Shown in pieces: positions 48,855-58,019 of a DNA stretch of 64,000 nucleotides. The DNA lies in contig NZ_JAHXKI010000002.1 in NCBI RefSeq assembly GCF_019392195.1, positions 806,001 through 870,000 on the forward strand. Direction: 5' to 3'. This DNA comes from Marinobacter sp. F4206 (GTDB lineage Bacteria > Pseudomonadota > Gammaproteobacteria > Pseudomonadales > Oleiphilaceae). The notes beneath the pieces were generated by a model. That model saw only the letters and a program-made list of their open reading frames with translations. It made no database searches and had not been told where the DNA came from. A program made the translations under genes and the position numbers. Each line of letters opens with the position of its first letter. Positions within the stretch are counted from its first letter, which is position 1.

Positions 48855-49223
48855 TCAAAAGGAAGGCCTTGCCAGTAGGTAGCATGCCGAACAGACCATC
48901 GCACTACCGGCCAGGGCCAGGACCATCATTGATGTACCCAGGGCAAAAAGTATCCCCCAGCTCAACGCCATCATGACGCATGCCAGACTCTTGGCCTTGG
49001 CTGGCACCACCCTGTTCCGGCGCCAATCTGCGATCACAGGGCCAAAACGGGGATGCTCCTCCAACCATCGGGCAAACGTCGGAGAGCCCTTACTGGCAAA
49101 AAAAGCTGCCAGAAGCACAAACGGTGTTGTCGGCAGAAGCGGAAGCACAACCCCTATTGCTGCCAGCCCTAAAGCTATATACGAAAGAATGCGAAATCCG
49201 GTTTTCCCGGAATGCTCAGGCAT
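48855..49223 (-). CDS. DUF454 (YbaN-like) inner-membrane protein
   Basis: The 122-residue protein has helices at about 9-35 and 78-118. The motif IGVVLPLLPTTPFVLLAAFFASKGSP and the following RFGPVIADWR are typical of DUF454/YbaN. Function unknown. Start set at MPEHSGK because of AGGGGG 7 nt upstream; two earlier in-frame ATGs have no ribosome site. It lies between a small membrane gene and nsrR and probably shares their transcript. Confidence 0.84.
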   Translation of the reverse strand: MPEHSGKTGFRILSYIALGLAAIGVVLPLLPTTPFVLLAAFFASKGSPTFARWLEEHPRFGPVIADWRRNRVVPAKAKSLACVMMALSWGILFALGTSMMVLALAGSAMVCSACYLLARPSF

Positions 49224-49270
49224 TGCAACGCCCCCTGAAATATTCATATCTGCATCCATTTTACCGGGAT

Positions 49271-49486
49271 TCAATGAACAGGTCTCCCGAGACGACTCAG
49301 GAAAACCAGCCGGGCGACGTAGGCAATCTTGATGCCCACGGCAAACAGCAGGGTCCCGATGTGCGCCAGAATTTGCCATGGCAGCGACACAGCATAGGCA
49401 AACGGGTAAGCCAGAAGAATGGTCACCACCAGCCCAACGGCTGACCAGACCAGTGCACTATTTGAAAACGCCAACCACCTTTCCAT
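49271..49486 (-). CDS. Small two-helix membrane protein of unknown family
   Basis: The 71-residue protein has two membrane segments (about 10-31 and 34-58) and a basic C terminus (VFLSRLGRPVH). I do not recognise a named family with certainty, though small proteins with YPFAYAVSLPWQILAHIGTLL-like centres occur near NO-detoxification genes. The ribosome site is poor (AAGG too close). Support comes from a good upstream promoter and an NsrR-like site at its presumed transcription start. It would head an operon with the DUF454 gene and nsrR. Confidence 0.66.
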   Translation of the reverse strand: MERWLAFSNSALVWSAVGLVVTILLAYPFAYAVSLPWQILAHIGTLLFAVGIKIAYVARLVFLSRLGRPVH

Positions 49487-49497
49487 ACCTTCACCAT

Positions 49498-49551
49498 AAC
49501 ATTGATACTAGTTACATCTTTAACTATAGAAAAGTTATCTGCGATCCACAA
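49498..49551 (-). promoter_or_regulatory. Promoter with overlapping NsrR-like site for the nsrR-side unit
   Basis: On the minus strand TTGTGG (49551-49546) and TATAGT (49528-49523) are spaced by exactly 17 nt, a good sigma-70 promoter. An imperfect 23-bp NsrR-like sequence (49498-49520) with a strong half TTACATCTT covers the predicted start point. This would let NsrR repress its own transcription unit. Confidence 0.58.
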
Positions 49552-49636
49552 CCAAAGATTCACTCTTTAGGCACAGAAGATACTCGGCGACGTTGCCCAC
49601 CCAATTTAATTTATCTTGTTTACTTCTTTACAAATT

Positions 49637-49659
49637 AAGATGTATTATTTTTACACCTT
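49637..49659 (+). promoter_or_regulatory. NsrR-type operator upstream of ytfE
   Basis: AAGATGTATTA and TTTTACACCTT form an 11-1-11 imperfect inverted repeat (8 of 11 positions), close to the NsrR consensus built on AAGATGYATTT half-sites. It ends 18 bp before the ytfE start, within reach of the ribosome site, so binding should repress ytfE and the coupled norB. Confidence 0.78.
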
Positions 49660-49677
49660 TTAAAGAGGAGAAATGCC

Positions 49678-50361
49678 ATGAACATTACATCATTGCCCTT
49701 AGGCCAGATCGCACGGGACTTTCCAGGCGCAACGACCATCCTCCATCAACTCAAGCTGGACTTCTGCTGCGGTGGCCACACAACACTGGAGCAGGCTGCC
49801 AGCTCCAAAGGACTCGACGCGAATCTGATAGCCGCAGACATTCAGGCACGTACCGACCAGCGTGAAGGCCAACCAAACCCTGCGACTCTCTCGATGGAGG
49901 CGCTGATCGAACACATTCTCAATCGCTATCACGACGTCCATCGCGAACAACTGCCAGAGCTAATCCGGATGGCAAAACGCGTTGAACGTGTTCACGGCAG
50001 CCACCCGAAGTGCCCATCGGGGCTCACAGGGCTACTCGAGGCGATGCAAGGCGAGCTGGAAAATCACATGAACAAGGAAGAGCAGATCCTGTTTCCGATG
50101 ATCACCCGTGGCATCAACGGCATCGCCGTAGCGCCCGTCTCGGTCATGCGAGAGGAACACGAAAGTCACGGCGCCTTCCTGGATCAACTCAACGACACCG
50201 CCAACGGCATGAGCCTGCCCCGGGATGCCTGCAACACCTGGACAGCGCTTTATCTGGGGCTTGAGACCTTTCGGGACGATCTGAAACAACACATCCATCT
50301 CGAAAACAACATTCTTTTCAACCGCATTGATGGCCGCATGGGAGGAGCTTCCAATGGCTAA
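49678..50361 (+). CDS. ytfE: YtfE/RIC di-iron protein for repair of nitrosated iron centres
   Basis: The 227-residue protein has an N-terminal ScdA-type domain with DFCCGG (C30, C31) and a four-helix hemerythrin-like domain. H85, H130, E134, H161, H205 and E209 match the E. coli YtfE di-iron ligands with a one-residue offset. It restores NO- or oxidation-damaged Fe-S clusters. ATG follows AGAGGAG. It overlaps the NO reductase gene by 8 bp, so the two are translationally coupled. Confidence 0.94.
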   Translation: MNITSLPLGQIARDFPGATTILHQLKLDFCCGGHTTLEQAASSKGLDANLIAADIQARTDQREGQPNPATLSMEALIEHILNRYHDVHREQLPELIRMAKRVERVHGSHPKCPSGLTGLLEAMQGELENHMNKEEQILFPMITRGINGIAVAPVSVMREEHESHGAFLDQLNDTANGMSLPRDACNTWTALYLGLETFRDDLKQHIHLENNILFNRIDGRMGGASNG

Positions 50362-52642
50362 TTACCGCCGACTCTGGCTAATCCTGATCGCAATACTTGC
50401 GCTGACTTTCGCCCTGCTGGGTTATTTCGGCACCGAAGTCTATCGCTCCGCCCCTCCAATTCCTGACCAGGTCGTCAGCGAAACCGGCGACGCACTGATG
50501 ACGGAAGAAACTATCCTCGATGGCCAGACCGCCTGGCAATCCGTGGGCGGGATGCAACTGGGCTCGATCTGGGGCCACGGCGCCTACCAGGCGCCAGACT
50601 GGACGGCCGACTGGCTGCATCGGGAGTTAAAGGCCTGGCTGGAACTTGCAGCCGAGGAGAAATTCGGCCTGGCTTACCAGGACCTGAACGGGAAACAGCA
50701 GAATGCCCTGCAATACGAACTGAAAACCGAATACCGAACCAATAGCTACGACCCGGCGACAGGAGTCCTGACTCTGTCCGAGCGCCGTACCCGGGCCATT
50801 GCCGACACCGCCGACTATTACAGCCGGCTGTTTAGCAATGCCCCGGAACTCCGCTCCACCCGGGAAAACTATGCGATGAAGGAAAACACCCTGCCCAGCC
50901 CGGAGCGGCGCCAGCGGATGACCGAGTTCTTCTTCTGGACCGCGTGGGCAGCCGCTACGGAACGACCCGGCAGCAACGCCACCTACACCAACAACTGGCC
51001 CCACGAGCCACTGATCGACAACAAGCCGACTGCCGAGAACATAATCTGGTCTATCGTCAGTGTGGTCCTGCTCATCGCTGGTGTCGGTGGTTTGGTCTGG
51101 GCCTGGGCGTTCCTGCGCAAACACGATGAGGAAGAGCCGACCGCCCCCGTAAAAGATCCACTGGCCGGTTTCGCCCTGACGGCCTCCCAGAAAGCCCTCG
51201 GGAAATATCTGTTCCTGGTCGTCGCCCTGTTCGGGTTCCAGGTGATGCTGGGAGGCTTTACCGCGCACTACACGGTTGAAGGCCAGAGCTTTTACGGGAT
51301 CAATGTTTCCGAGTGGTTTCCCTATTCCCTGGTTCGTACCTGGCATATCCAGGCCGCCCTGTTCTGGATTGCGACCGGTTTCCTGGCCGCCGGCCTGTTC
51401 CTGGCACCGATCATCAACGGTGGCCGGGACCCGAAATTCCAGAAACTGGGCGTGGATGTCCTGTTCTGGGCGCTGGTGGTCGTGGTGGTCGGCTCCTTTA
51501 CCGGCAACTACCTGGCGATTGCCCAGATCATGCCCGAACATTTGAGCTTCTGGCTAGGCCATCAGGGCTATGAGTTCGTCGATCTCGGTCGCCTCTGGCA
51601 GATCGGCAAATTCACCGGCATCGCCTTCTGGCTGGTGCTGATGCTTCGCGGCATTGTCCCGGCTCTGAGACAACCCGGCGACAAGAACCTGCTGGCACTG
51701 CTGACCGCCTCCGTGGTGGCTATCGGACTGTTCTATGGCGCCGGCTTCTTCTATGGCGAGCGCACCCACATTTCGGTCATGGAGTACTGGCGCTGGTGGA
51801 TCGTGCACCTGTGGGTCGAAGGCTTCTTCGAGGTATTCGCCACCACCGCCCTGGCGTTCATCTTCTGTAGCATGGGTCTGGTGTCCAGAACCGTGGCGAC
51901 ATCCGCCAGTCTGGCCTCCGCCAGCCTGTTCATGCTCGGCGGCGTGCCGGGGACCTTCCACCACCTGTACTTTGCCGGCACCACCACCCCGGTGATGGCG
52001 GTTGGCGCCACCTTCAGTGCCCTGGAAGTGGTCCCGCTGGTCGTTCTGGGCTACGAAGCCTGGGAGAACTGGCACCTTAAAAACAAGGCGCCCTGGATGG
52101 AAAACGTCCGCTGGCCACTGGTGTTCTTCGTGGCAGTTGCCTTCTGGAACATGCTCGGAGCCGGTGTACTTGGTTTCATGATCAACCCGCCGGTCGCGCT
52201 CTATTACATCCAGGGGCTGAACACCACGCCCACCCACGCCCATGCCGCCCTGTTTGGCGTCTACGGCTTCCTGGCCCTTGGCTTCACGCTGCTGATCCTG
52301 CGATACCTCAGGCCACAGGTGGTCTTCAACGAGCGACTGATGAAGGTAGGGTTCTGGGGGCTGAACCTGGGTCTGGTGCTGATGCTGTTTACCAGCCTGC
52401 TGCCAGTCGGCCTGATCCAGTTCTTCGCCAGCGCCAGTGAAGGCCTGTGGTATGCCCGCAGTGAAGCCTTTATGCAGAGCGACATACTGCAGTTTCTGCG
52501 CTGGGTGCGCACCATCGGCGATGTGGTGTTTATCGTCGGCGCCCTCGCCGTCGGTTGGCAGGTGGTAAAAGCCCTGTTCTTCCCTACCCTGGTTGCGGCC
52601 GAGGACGACGGAGCGCCGGAACAGGAACCCGTCCGCGCGTGA
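50354..52642 (+). CDS. norB: Quinol-dependent nitric oxide reductase (qNor)
   Basis: The 762-residue single-chain NorZ/qNor type has an N-terminal helix, a periplasmic domain of about 190 residues (TEETILDGQTAWQSVGGMQLGSIWGHGAY), then about 13 helices. FYGERTHISVMEYWRWWIVHLWVEGFFEVF, in two parts, and GVPGTFHHLYF provide the FeB histidines, and the HAHAALFG block binds heme. It reduces 2 NO to N2O using quinol. Coupling to ytfE and NsrR control suggests NO detoxification, while nos genes nearby allow full conversion to N2. Confidence 0.95.
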   Translation: MANYRRLWLILIAILALTFALLGYFGTEVYRSAPPIPDQVVSETGDALMTEETILDGQTAWQSVGGMQLGSIWGHGAYQAPDWTADWLHRELKAWLELAAEEKFGLAYQDLNGKQQNALQYELKTEYRTNSYDPATGVLTLSERRTRAIADTADYYSRLFSNAPELRSTRENYAMKENTLPSPERRQRMTEFFFWTAWAAATERPGSNATYTNNWPHEPLIDNKPTAENIIWSIVSVVLLIAGVGGLVWAWAFLRKHDEEEPTAPVKDPLAGFALTASQKALGKYLFLVVALFGFQVMLGGFTAHYTVEGQSFYGINVSEWFPYSLVRTWHIQAALFWIATGFLAAGLFLAPIINGGRDPKFQKLGVDVLFWALVVVVVGSFTGNYLAIAQIMPEHLSFWLGHQGYEFVDLGRLWQIGKFTGIAFWLVLMLRGIVPALRQPGDKNLLALLTASVVAIGLFYGAGFFYGERTHISVMEYWRWWIVHLWVEGFFEVFATTALAFIFCSMGLVSRTVATSASLASASLFMLGGVPGTFHHLYFAGTTTPVMAVGATFSALEVVPLVVLGYEAWENWHLKNKAPWMENVRWPLVFFVAVAFWNMLGAGVLGFMINPPVALYYIQGLNTTPTHAHAALFGVYGFLALGFTLLILRYLRPQVVFNERLMKVGFWGLNLGLVLMLFTSLLPVGLIQFFASASEGLWYARSEAFMQSDILQFLRWVRTIGDVVFIVGALAVGWQVVKALFFPTLVAAEDDGAPEQEPVRA

Positions 52643-52771
52643 ATCTGACCTTACCGGCGCCATGGAGGGCTCCGGAGGGTTACCCCTCGCGGGGTATCGG
52701 ATTCGTTACACTAATTTGCGATACTGCGTCTATACTTGATCGAAAAGCATGCAGTAACAGGAAGCGACTCA

Positions 52772-53764
52772 ATGCCGCAGAGCCCTCTGACAGACCGATT
52801 TGGCCGCACCGTGAACTACGTTCGGCTGTCCGTCACCGACCGGTGTGATTTCCGCTGTGTGTACTGCATGGCCGAAGACATGACCTTCCTCCCGCGCCAG
52901 CAGGTCCTGACCCTCGAGGAGATTGCCCGGGTCGCCCGCAACTTTGTTAGCCTCGGCACCGAAAAAATCCGCCTGACCGGCGGCGAGCCGCTGGTTCGCA
53001 AAGACATCCTGGAACTGGTAAAGGAAATCGGCACCTACGGTCTGCGCGATTTTGCCATGACCACCAACGGCAGCCAGCTGACGACCATGGCCGAGCCGTT
53101 GCGCAAGGCCGGCATGCACCGGCTCAACATCAGCCTCGACTCCCTGGACGCCGAAAAATTCCGGAACATCACCCGCACCGGGAACCTGAACCGGGTACTG
53201 GACGGCATTGATGCGGCTCGCGAAGCCGGTTTTCGGGGCATCAAACTCAACACCGTGGTGATGAAGGGCCGGAACGACGAGGAAATCCCGGAACTGATTG
53301 AGTTCGCCCGCAAGAAACAAGTGGACATCAGCTTCATCGAGGAGATGCCCCTGGGTGAGATTTCCGAGCACGATCGGGGACTGGCCCTATGCACCAGCGA
53401 TGAAGTCCAAAGCATCATCCGCCGGCACCACGATCTGGTGCCCGCCACTGAAGACTCCGGGGGTCCGGCGCGCTATTACCGCATGCCGGACAGCCCGATC
53501 CGCGTGGGCTTTATTTCCCCCCACTCCCACAACTTCTGCTCCACCTGCAACCGGGTCCGGGTCACCGTGGAAGGCCGTCTGCTATTGTGTCTCGGCAACG
53601 AGCACTCGGTAGATCTGCGCCGAGTACTGCGAGGCAACCCGGTCACGGACGACAAGCTTCGGCAGACCATCATTAACGCCATGGACCTGAAGCCGGAGCG
53701 CCACCACTTCTCCAGTGAGGGCGACGTGCAGATCCTGCGGTTCATGAACATGACCGGGGGCTGA
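52772..53764 (+). CDS. moaA: GTP 3',8-cyclase MoaA (molybdenum cofactor)
   Basis: The 330-residue radical SAM enzyme has the N-terminal cluster CDFRCVYC (C25, C29, C32) and the second cluster at C256, C259 and C273 (FCSTCNR...LLLC). It ends in the required C-terminal GG. It starts molybdopterin synthesis. Beside a denitrification locus, a second moaA may supply cofactor for nitrate reductase under anoxia, but no other moa genes are in the window. ATG follows AGGAAG. Confidence 0.95.
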   Translation: MPQSPLTDRFGRTVNYVRLSVTDRCDFRCVYCMAEDMTFLPRQQVLTLEEIARVARNFVSLGTEKIRLTGGEPLVRKDILELVKEIGTYGLRDFAMTTNGSQLTTMAEPLRKAGMHRLNISLDSLDAEKFRNITRTGNLNRVLDGIDAAREAGFRGIKLNTVVMKGRNDEEIPELIEFARKKQVDISFIEEMPLGEISEHDRGLALCTSDEVQSIIRRHHDLVPATEDSGGPARYYRMPDSPIRVGFISPHSHNFCSTCNRVRVTVEGRLLLCLGNEHSVDLRRVLRGNPVTDDKLRQTIINAMDLKPERHHFSSEGDVQILRFMNMTGG

Positions 53765-53786
53765 TCCAACCCCGCTTGATGCCACG

Positions 53787-54962
53787 GTGCTCCTCACACT
53801 CCCCCAGCTCATCCTGTTCGGCGTTATTGCGCAGTTCCTGTTCTTGATTCTGCTTTGCATTACGCCCGCCAGGGGCCGGCGCATGCCCCGACTGTTATTG
53901 GCGATCATGATTGCCGGCTTCACCGGCACCCTGCTGGAAGTGTTCCTGCACACCACGGGACTCACCGCTACGTTTCCCGATGTCGCCTTCTCAGGCACCA
54001 TCATGGCCATGCTTCAGCCCGGCGCCATTTACCTGTATACCAAATCGGTCATGTACCGGGATTTCAAGCCAAAGGCCCGGCACCTGTTACACCTTTTGCC
54101 GCTCCTCGCGGCGAGCCTGGTGTTCTTGGTCGGCTACTACAGCCTGCCTACAGAAACACAGGCCAGGATGCTGTCGGATAGCCACTACCCCGGTGTAATG
54201 AACTCCATCGCGGTGGCCCTCGCCCTGCACGGGATAATGCTCGGTTATCTGGGTGCAACGCTGAGGATGATCTCGCGCTTCGGACTTGAACTCCGCAACA
54301 TTTTTTCCGATCTGGGCAACAAGGAACTGAGCTGGCTCAGAATCCTGCTCCTGGCCTACACCGCAGCCTGGTCCCTGAGTCTGGTTTACTGCGTGCTCGC
54401 CCACGTGATGCGAGTGACAGGCAGCCACGAAGGGCTGACTATTGCCACCACAGTCGTGAGTATTCTGGTTCTGCTCCCCATGTCGGTACTGGCTTTCCGG
54501 CAACCCGAGGCCTTTTCCGGAATTCCGAGCCCCGCGCTTTCCGAAGTGAAACCCGTTTCGTTAGAGACTGACGGCCCACCGGTCGAAGAACTTGCAGCAC
54601 GAATCGAACAGTTGATGGAGCAGCAGCGTCCCTACCTGCACTCCAACCTTACCGTGAGCCGGCTTGCCCACCAGGCAGAGCTGACACCGAGGGACCTATC
54701 TCGATTTCTGAACCAGAAAATGGGCATGAACTTTTATGAGTTCGTGAACGGTTACCGCATCGAGCATGCCCGGGTGCGCCTCGCGAATCCCTCAGATAAC
54801 GCATCCATCACCGACATCCTTTACGAATCCGGCTTCAACTCGAAATCCGTCTTCAACACCCTGTTCAGAAAAACCACCGGCAAGACTCCCTCAGAGTACC
54901 GACGCTTGAACCCGAACCGGTCATCGGCGTTCGATGGAAAATCCGAACGTTCGGATTCCTGA
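53787..54962 (+). CDS. Membrane-anchored AraC-family regulator
   Basis: The 391-residue protein begins with about six to seven hydrophobic helices (residues 5-250), giving a membrane domain with short loops. A C-terminal AraC DNA-binding domain follows (about 285-380): LTVSRLAHQAELTPRDLSRFL and the second helix-turn-helix in ITDILYESGFNSKSVFNTLFRKTTGKTPSEYR. Ligand and targets are unknown. It starts with GTG and has no clear ribosome site, 22 bp past moaA, so it may be translated by re-initiation. Confidence 0.86.
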   Translation: MLLTLPQLILFGVIAQFLFLILLCITPARGRRMPRLLLAIMIAGFTGTLLEVFLHTTGLTATFPDVAFSGTIMAMLQPGAIYLYTKSVMYRDFKPKARHLLHLLPLLAASLVFLVGYYSLPTETQARMLSDSHYPGVMNSIAVALALHGIMLGYLGATLRMISRFGLELRNIFSDLGNKELSWLRILLLAYTAAWSLSLVYCVLAHVMRVTGSHEGLTIATTVVSILVLLPMSVLAFRQPEAFSGIPSPALSEVKPVSLETDGPPVEELAARIEQLMEQQRPYLHSNLTVSRLAHQAELTPRDLSRFLNQKMGMNFYEFVNGYRIEHARVRLANPSDNASITDILYESGFNSKSVFNTLFRKTTGKTPSEYRRLNPNRSSAFDGKSERSDS

Positions 54963-55070
54963 ATCCGGACGCCGGCAGCCCTCCTTTCAGTCACCGTGGA
55001 TTTGCAGCTGGCAACATGTGGCGTTTTCCCATGTCGCCCATCAAACCCGGACACGACCGAGAGGTGCATC

Positions 55071-55652
55071 ATGAACACATCCCGTAAAACCAAACGAATC
55101 CTCATCCCTGCCCTGATCAGCGGAACACTGCTTTGGAGTTCATTCAGTTTCGCACACTGCGATTCCCTGGACGGGCCGGTTATCGAGGACGCCAGAGAGG
55201 CCCTGAATGAGCAATCCCTGAAGCCGGTTCTCAAGTGGGTTGGAACAGAGGATGAAGACCAACTGAAGATCGCCTTCCAGAGCACCATGGAGGTCCGGAG
55301 CCTTGATCCAAAGGCCCGTGAACTGGCTGACCAGTTCTTTTTCGAGACACTCGTGCGCCTGCACAGGGCAACTGAAGGAGCACCCTACACCGGATTGCAG
55401 CCGGCAGGCAGCGCGTCCGTTGCGGCCAAAGCTGCCGACAAGGCGCTTGCCGACGGTGCTGTTGATGCCCTGGCACAGAAGCTGGGTGACAACGTCACCA
55501 AATTTGTCCTGACGCAATTTCACAAGGTCAGGAAAGGCGCTGACGCAGAGACCGTCGCCGAGGGACGCGAATTCGTAGAAAACTACGTTCGTTACGTGCA
55601 CTCAATCGAAGAAATCCATAACATCATCGCCGATGAACATGTAGGACACTGA
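55071..55652 (+). CDS. DUF6448 family exported protein
   Basis: The 193-residue protein starts at ATG after GAGAGG. A signal peptide runs to about residue 29 (SFSFAHC). The mature part begins HCDSLDGPVIEDAREAL, the block I associate with DUF6448, and is otherwise helical with ELADQFFFETLVRLHRATEGAPYTGL. A single cysteine sits at the mature N terminus. Function unknown. It lies between the AraC gene and the convergent nosL. Confidence 0.8.
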   Translation: MNTSRKTKRILIPALISGTLLWSSFSFAHCDSLDGPVIEDAREALNEQSLKPVLKWVGTEDEDQLKIAFQSTMEVRSLDPKARELADQFFFETLVRLHRATEGAPYTGLQPAGSASVAAKAADKALADGAVDALAQKLGDNVTKFVLTQFHKVRKGADAETVAEGREFVENYVRYVHSIEEIHNIIADEHVGH

Positions 55653-55678
55653 CACTACTTGCGGGGGGGAGGAACCGT

Positions 55679-56245
55679 TTACTGCTCCATCGCTGAAGCG
55701 TCCATGTCTCCCATATCGTGCATGTCCCCCTGGGGCATCTCGGTATTGATATGTTCCAGGGTGACTTCCCCGTAGGCGAGCACCTGCCCCCCGTACTCCT
55801 TACTGAACGCCTCGGCAGCTGCCTCCTCGGCAAAGGACGCCAGGGTCGGACCCATGGCACCGTCGCGCTCCGATCCGACCACGAAGAACGCCTCCCGGGC
55901 GTCGATCAGGGCAGTGTCATCCGGGCTTTGCCATTGGGTCTGGGCCATATCGTGAACATACAGGGTGTGGGCGCGATTCACGTTTTCCGGCTGCAGCATC
56001 CAGGCAAACATATCGCGGGTCGAGCAGAACTTGCGCACGTGCTGGTCTTTCTCGGTGATGGCCTCGCCTTTCGGACCGGGGAAGCCCTCAATCACCATGC
56101 CACACACATGGCATTCGTCACCGGATGCGATGTGCACGGGGTCGGGCCGGGTGTTGGCCTGCTCCTCATTATTGCCGCAGGCAGCAAGCAGGATGGTCGT
56201 CAGGATCAGGAATACCCAACGCAGGTATTGGTTGGTGCAAGTCAT
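55679..56245 (-). CDS. nosL: NosL, copper chaperone lipoprotein for N2O reductase
   Basis: The 188-residue protein has a lipoprotein signal with lipobox LLAAC. CHVCGMVIEGFPGPKGE is the conserved NosL block, and the C terminus is Met/His-rich (MPQGDMHDMGDMDASAMEQ), suited to copper. NosL delivers Cu(I) to NosD/NosZ maturation in the periplasm. It starts 14 bp past nosY with GGAG upstream and is the last gene of the nos run. Confidence 0.92.
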   Translation of the reverse strand: MTCTNQYLRWVFLILTTILLAACGNNEEQANTRPDPVHIASGDECHVCGMVIEGFPGPKGEAITEKDQHVRKFCSTRDMFAWMLQPENVNRAHTLYVHDMAQTQWQSPDDTALIDAREAFFVVGSERDGAMGPTLASFAEEAAAEAFSKEYGGQVLAYGEVTLEHINTEMPQGDMHDMGDMDASAMEQ

Positions 56246-56259
56246 CAAGGAAACTCCGT

Positions 56260-57090
56260 TCAGATGCGACGATTTCGAAACAGCAAAAGGGCCCCGGCCA
56301 GCGGAACCGCAAACCAGAGTACCAGACCCAGCCAAAGCCCGGCGGCACTGATTGGCAGATCTGCACCAAGGCTGAGAACACCGCTGAGCTGAGCGTTATC
56401 GCTGAAGGCCACGATATTCAGCAGGCGATAGATATCGGTCGGATTGAGCATCAACAGCCACGGTAAAAGCTGCGAGCTGAACTGGCCCTCGCTCGCCACA
56501 AGGGTACCCAGCAGCGCGAGGTCGAAGATCAGCACAAAGAAAAACCAGATCGCCAGGGCCAGGCCGGCCGCGACTGGCTTCTCGCTGACTCTGACGCTGA
56601 CCATATAAGCCAAAGCAATGAAGCCCCAGCCCAACAGGACCGTGGAGGCAATAAACCGGAACATGGCAACGGCCAGGCCGGCAATATCAACATCCTCCAC
56701 CAGGAGTGCAATGGCCACGCCGGCAACGCCAAAGCCGATGAGCGTGGCAAGGGCCAGGGTCAATCCGTGGCCGAGAAATTTTCCGAGCAGCAGCTGGCTG
56801 CGACTGAGCGGGTAGGTCATCAACAACAACAGGGTACCGCCCTCCTCTTCACCAACGATGGCATCGTAGGCCAGCAACAGTGCTATCAGCGGGATCAGGA
56901 AGATTCCCAGGCTGGCCAGGCTGGCGATGGTGGCGGGCGTCGACGCGTAGCCGACCTGCCCCGAGGCAGCAGCGCCGAACCAGGCGATACCCAGGGCCAG
57001 GGTTGCGAACACCAGTGAGATGGCCATTAGCCAGCGGTTTCGCAGACTATCGCTCAGTTCCTTGCGGGCAATGGTCCAGATGCTGTTCAT
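56260..57090 (-). CDS. nosY: NosY, ABC transporter permease for N2O reductase maturation
   Basis: The 276-residue protein has six predicted helices with the ABC-2 start IARKELSDSLRNRWL and EEEGGTLLLLMTYPLSRSQLLLGKF. It forms the NosDFY complex with NosF and NosD, which assembles the CuZ cluster. ATGA overlap with nosF shows translational coupling. Confidence 0.94.
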   Translation of the reverse strand: MNSIWTIARKELSDSLRNRWLMAISLVFATLALGIAWFGAAASGQVGYASTPATIASLASLGIFLIPLIALLLAYDAIVGEEEGGTLLLLMTYPLSRSQLLLGKFLGHGLTLALATLIGFGVAGVAIALLVEDVDIAGLAVAMFRFIASTVLLGWGFIALAYMVSVRVSEKPVAAGLALAIWFFFVLIFDLALLGTLVASEGQFSSQLLPWLLMLNPTDIYRLLNIVAFSDNAQLSGVLSLGADLPISAAGLWLGLVLWFAVPLAGALLLFRNRRI

Positions 57091-58019
57091 TGGCTGCCTC
57101 CACGGTGGGCAAGTCCACCAGAGCCGATGAAGTGCACGTAAATGTCTTCCAGACTCGGCTGGTGGATGCTGATATCAGCCAGCTCCCCGGAAGCCATCAA
57201 GGCCTGCAACAGTGGCATTTTATCCCCGGACTGCACGTCCACCGTCAAGCGCCCGCTGTCAGTACTGACCATCAGGCCATTGCTGGACGAGGCCCCGTCA
57301 ATCACCTGTTCAAGAGCCGAAATACTGTTCACCGGCTCGAGCGACAGGGTGACCGGCATATTGGCCTGCCGCCTGAGGGCCGACAGGTCACCGACAGCCC
57401 TCAGGGCGCCCTCGGTGAGGATGGCTGCGCGGTCAATATAAGGCTCAACACCCGGCAGTACATGGGAACAGAGCACAATGCCGGTGCCTTCGTCGCGCAG
57501 CTTCCGAAGCAGCCGGTAGAGGTCTGCCGTCGCTACCGGATCAAGACCCACGGTGGGCTCATCAAGCATCAATAACTTTGGCCGCCCCAACAGCGCCTGG
57601 GCCAGGCCGAGACGCTGACGCATGCCCTTGGAGTAAGTTTTGGTGCGGGCATCCATGGCGTCGCCGAGTCCGACCCGCGCGAGCAGTTCGGGAACTTGCC
57701 CCGGCGACGCCCCTTTCAAACGGGCAAAATGTTTGAGGATCTCCCGCCCCGTAAGTTGCGGGTAGAACATTACATTTTCCGGCAGATACCCGATGTGCTG
57801 GGTCACCTCGGGATCGCCCGCCTCCCCGCCAAGAACAGACATCGCTCCCTGAGTGGGCTGCATCAGCCCCAGGATGAGTTTGATGGATGTGGTTTTGCCA
57901 GCCCCATTGTGACCAAACAGGCCCAGGATCTCGCCCGGCTCCAGGCGCAGGTCGACACCGTTCAGCACTGGCTTCTTGCCATAACGGAAACTCACATTCT
58001 CAAGACGAAAGCAGCTCAT
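57087..58019 (-). CDS. nosF: NosF, ABC transporter ATPase for N2O reductase maturation
   Basis: The 310-residue ATPase has Walker A GHNGAGKTT, signature YSKGMRQRLGLAQ, Walker B LLMLDEPTVGLD and H-loop VLCSHVL. It powers NosDFY. Its ATG shares one base with the nosD stop (TGATG), so translation is coupled. Confidence 0.95.
   Translation of the reverse strand: MSCFRLENVSFRYGKKPVLNGVDLRLEPGEILGLFGHNGAGKTTSIKLILGLMQPTQGAMSVLGGEAGDPEVTQHIGYLPENVMFYPQLTGREILKHFARLKGASPGQVPELLARVGLGDAMDARTKTYSKGMRQRLGLAQALLGRPKLLMLDEPTVGLDPVATADLYRLLRKLRDEGTGIVLCSHVLPGVEPYIDRAAILTEGALRAVGDLSALRRQANMPVTLSLEPVNSISALEQVIDGASSSNGLMVSTDSGRLTVDVQSGDKMPLLQALMASGELADISIHQPSLEDIYVHFIGSGGLAHRGGSQ

Noticed and set aside
52643..52771. 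FNR/DNR box or strong promoter before moaA
   Set aside because: Only isolated half-sites such as TTGATC were found and no well-spaced -35/-10 pair.
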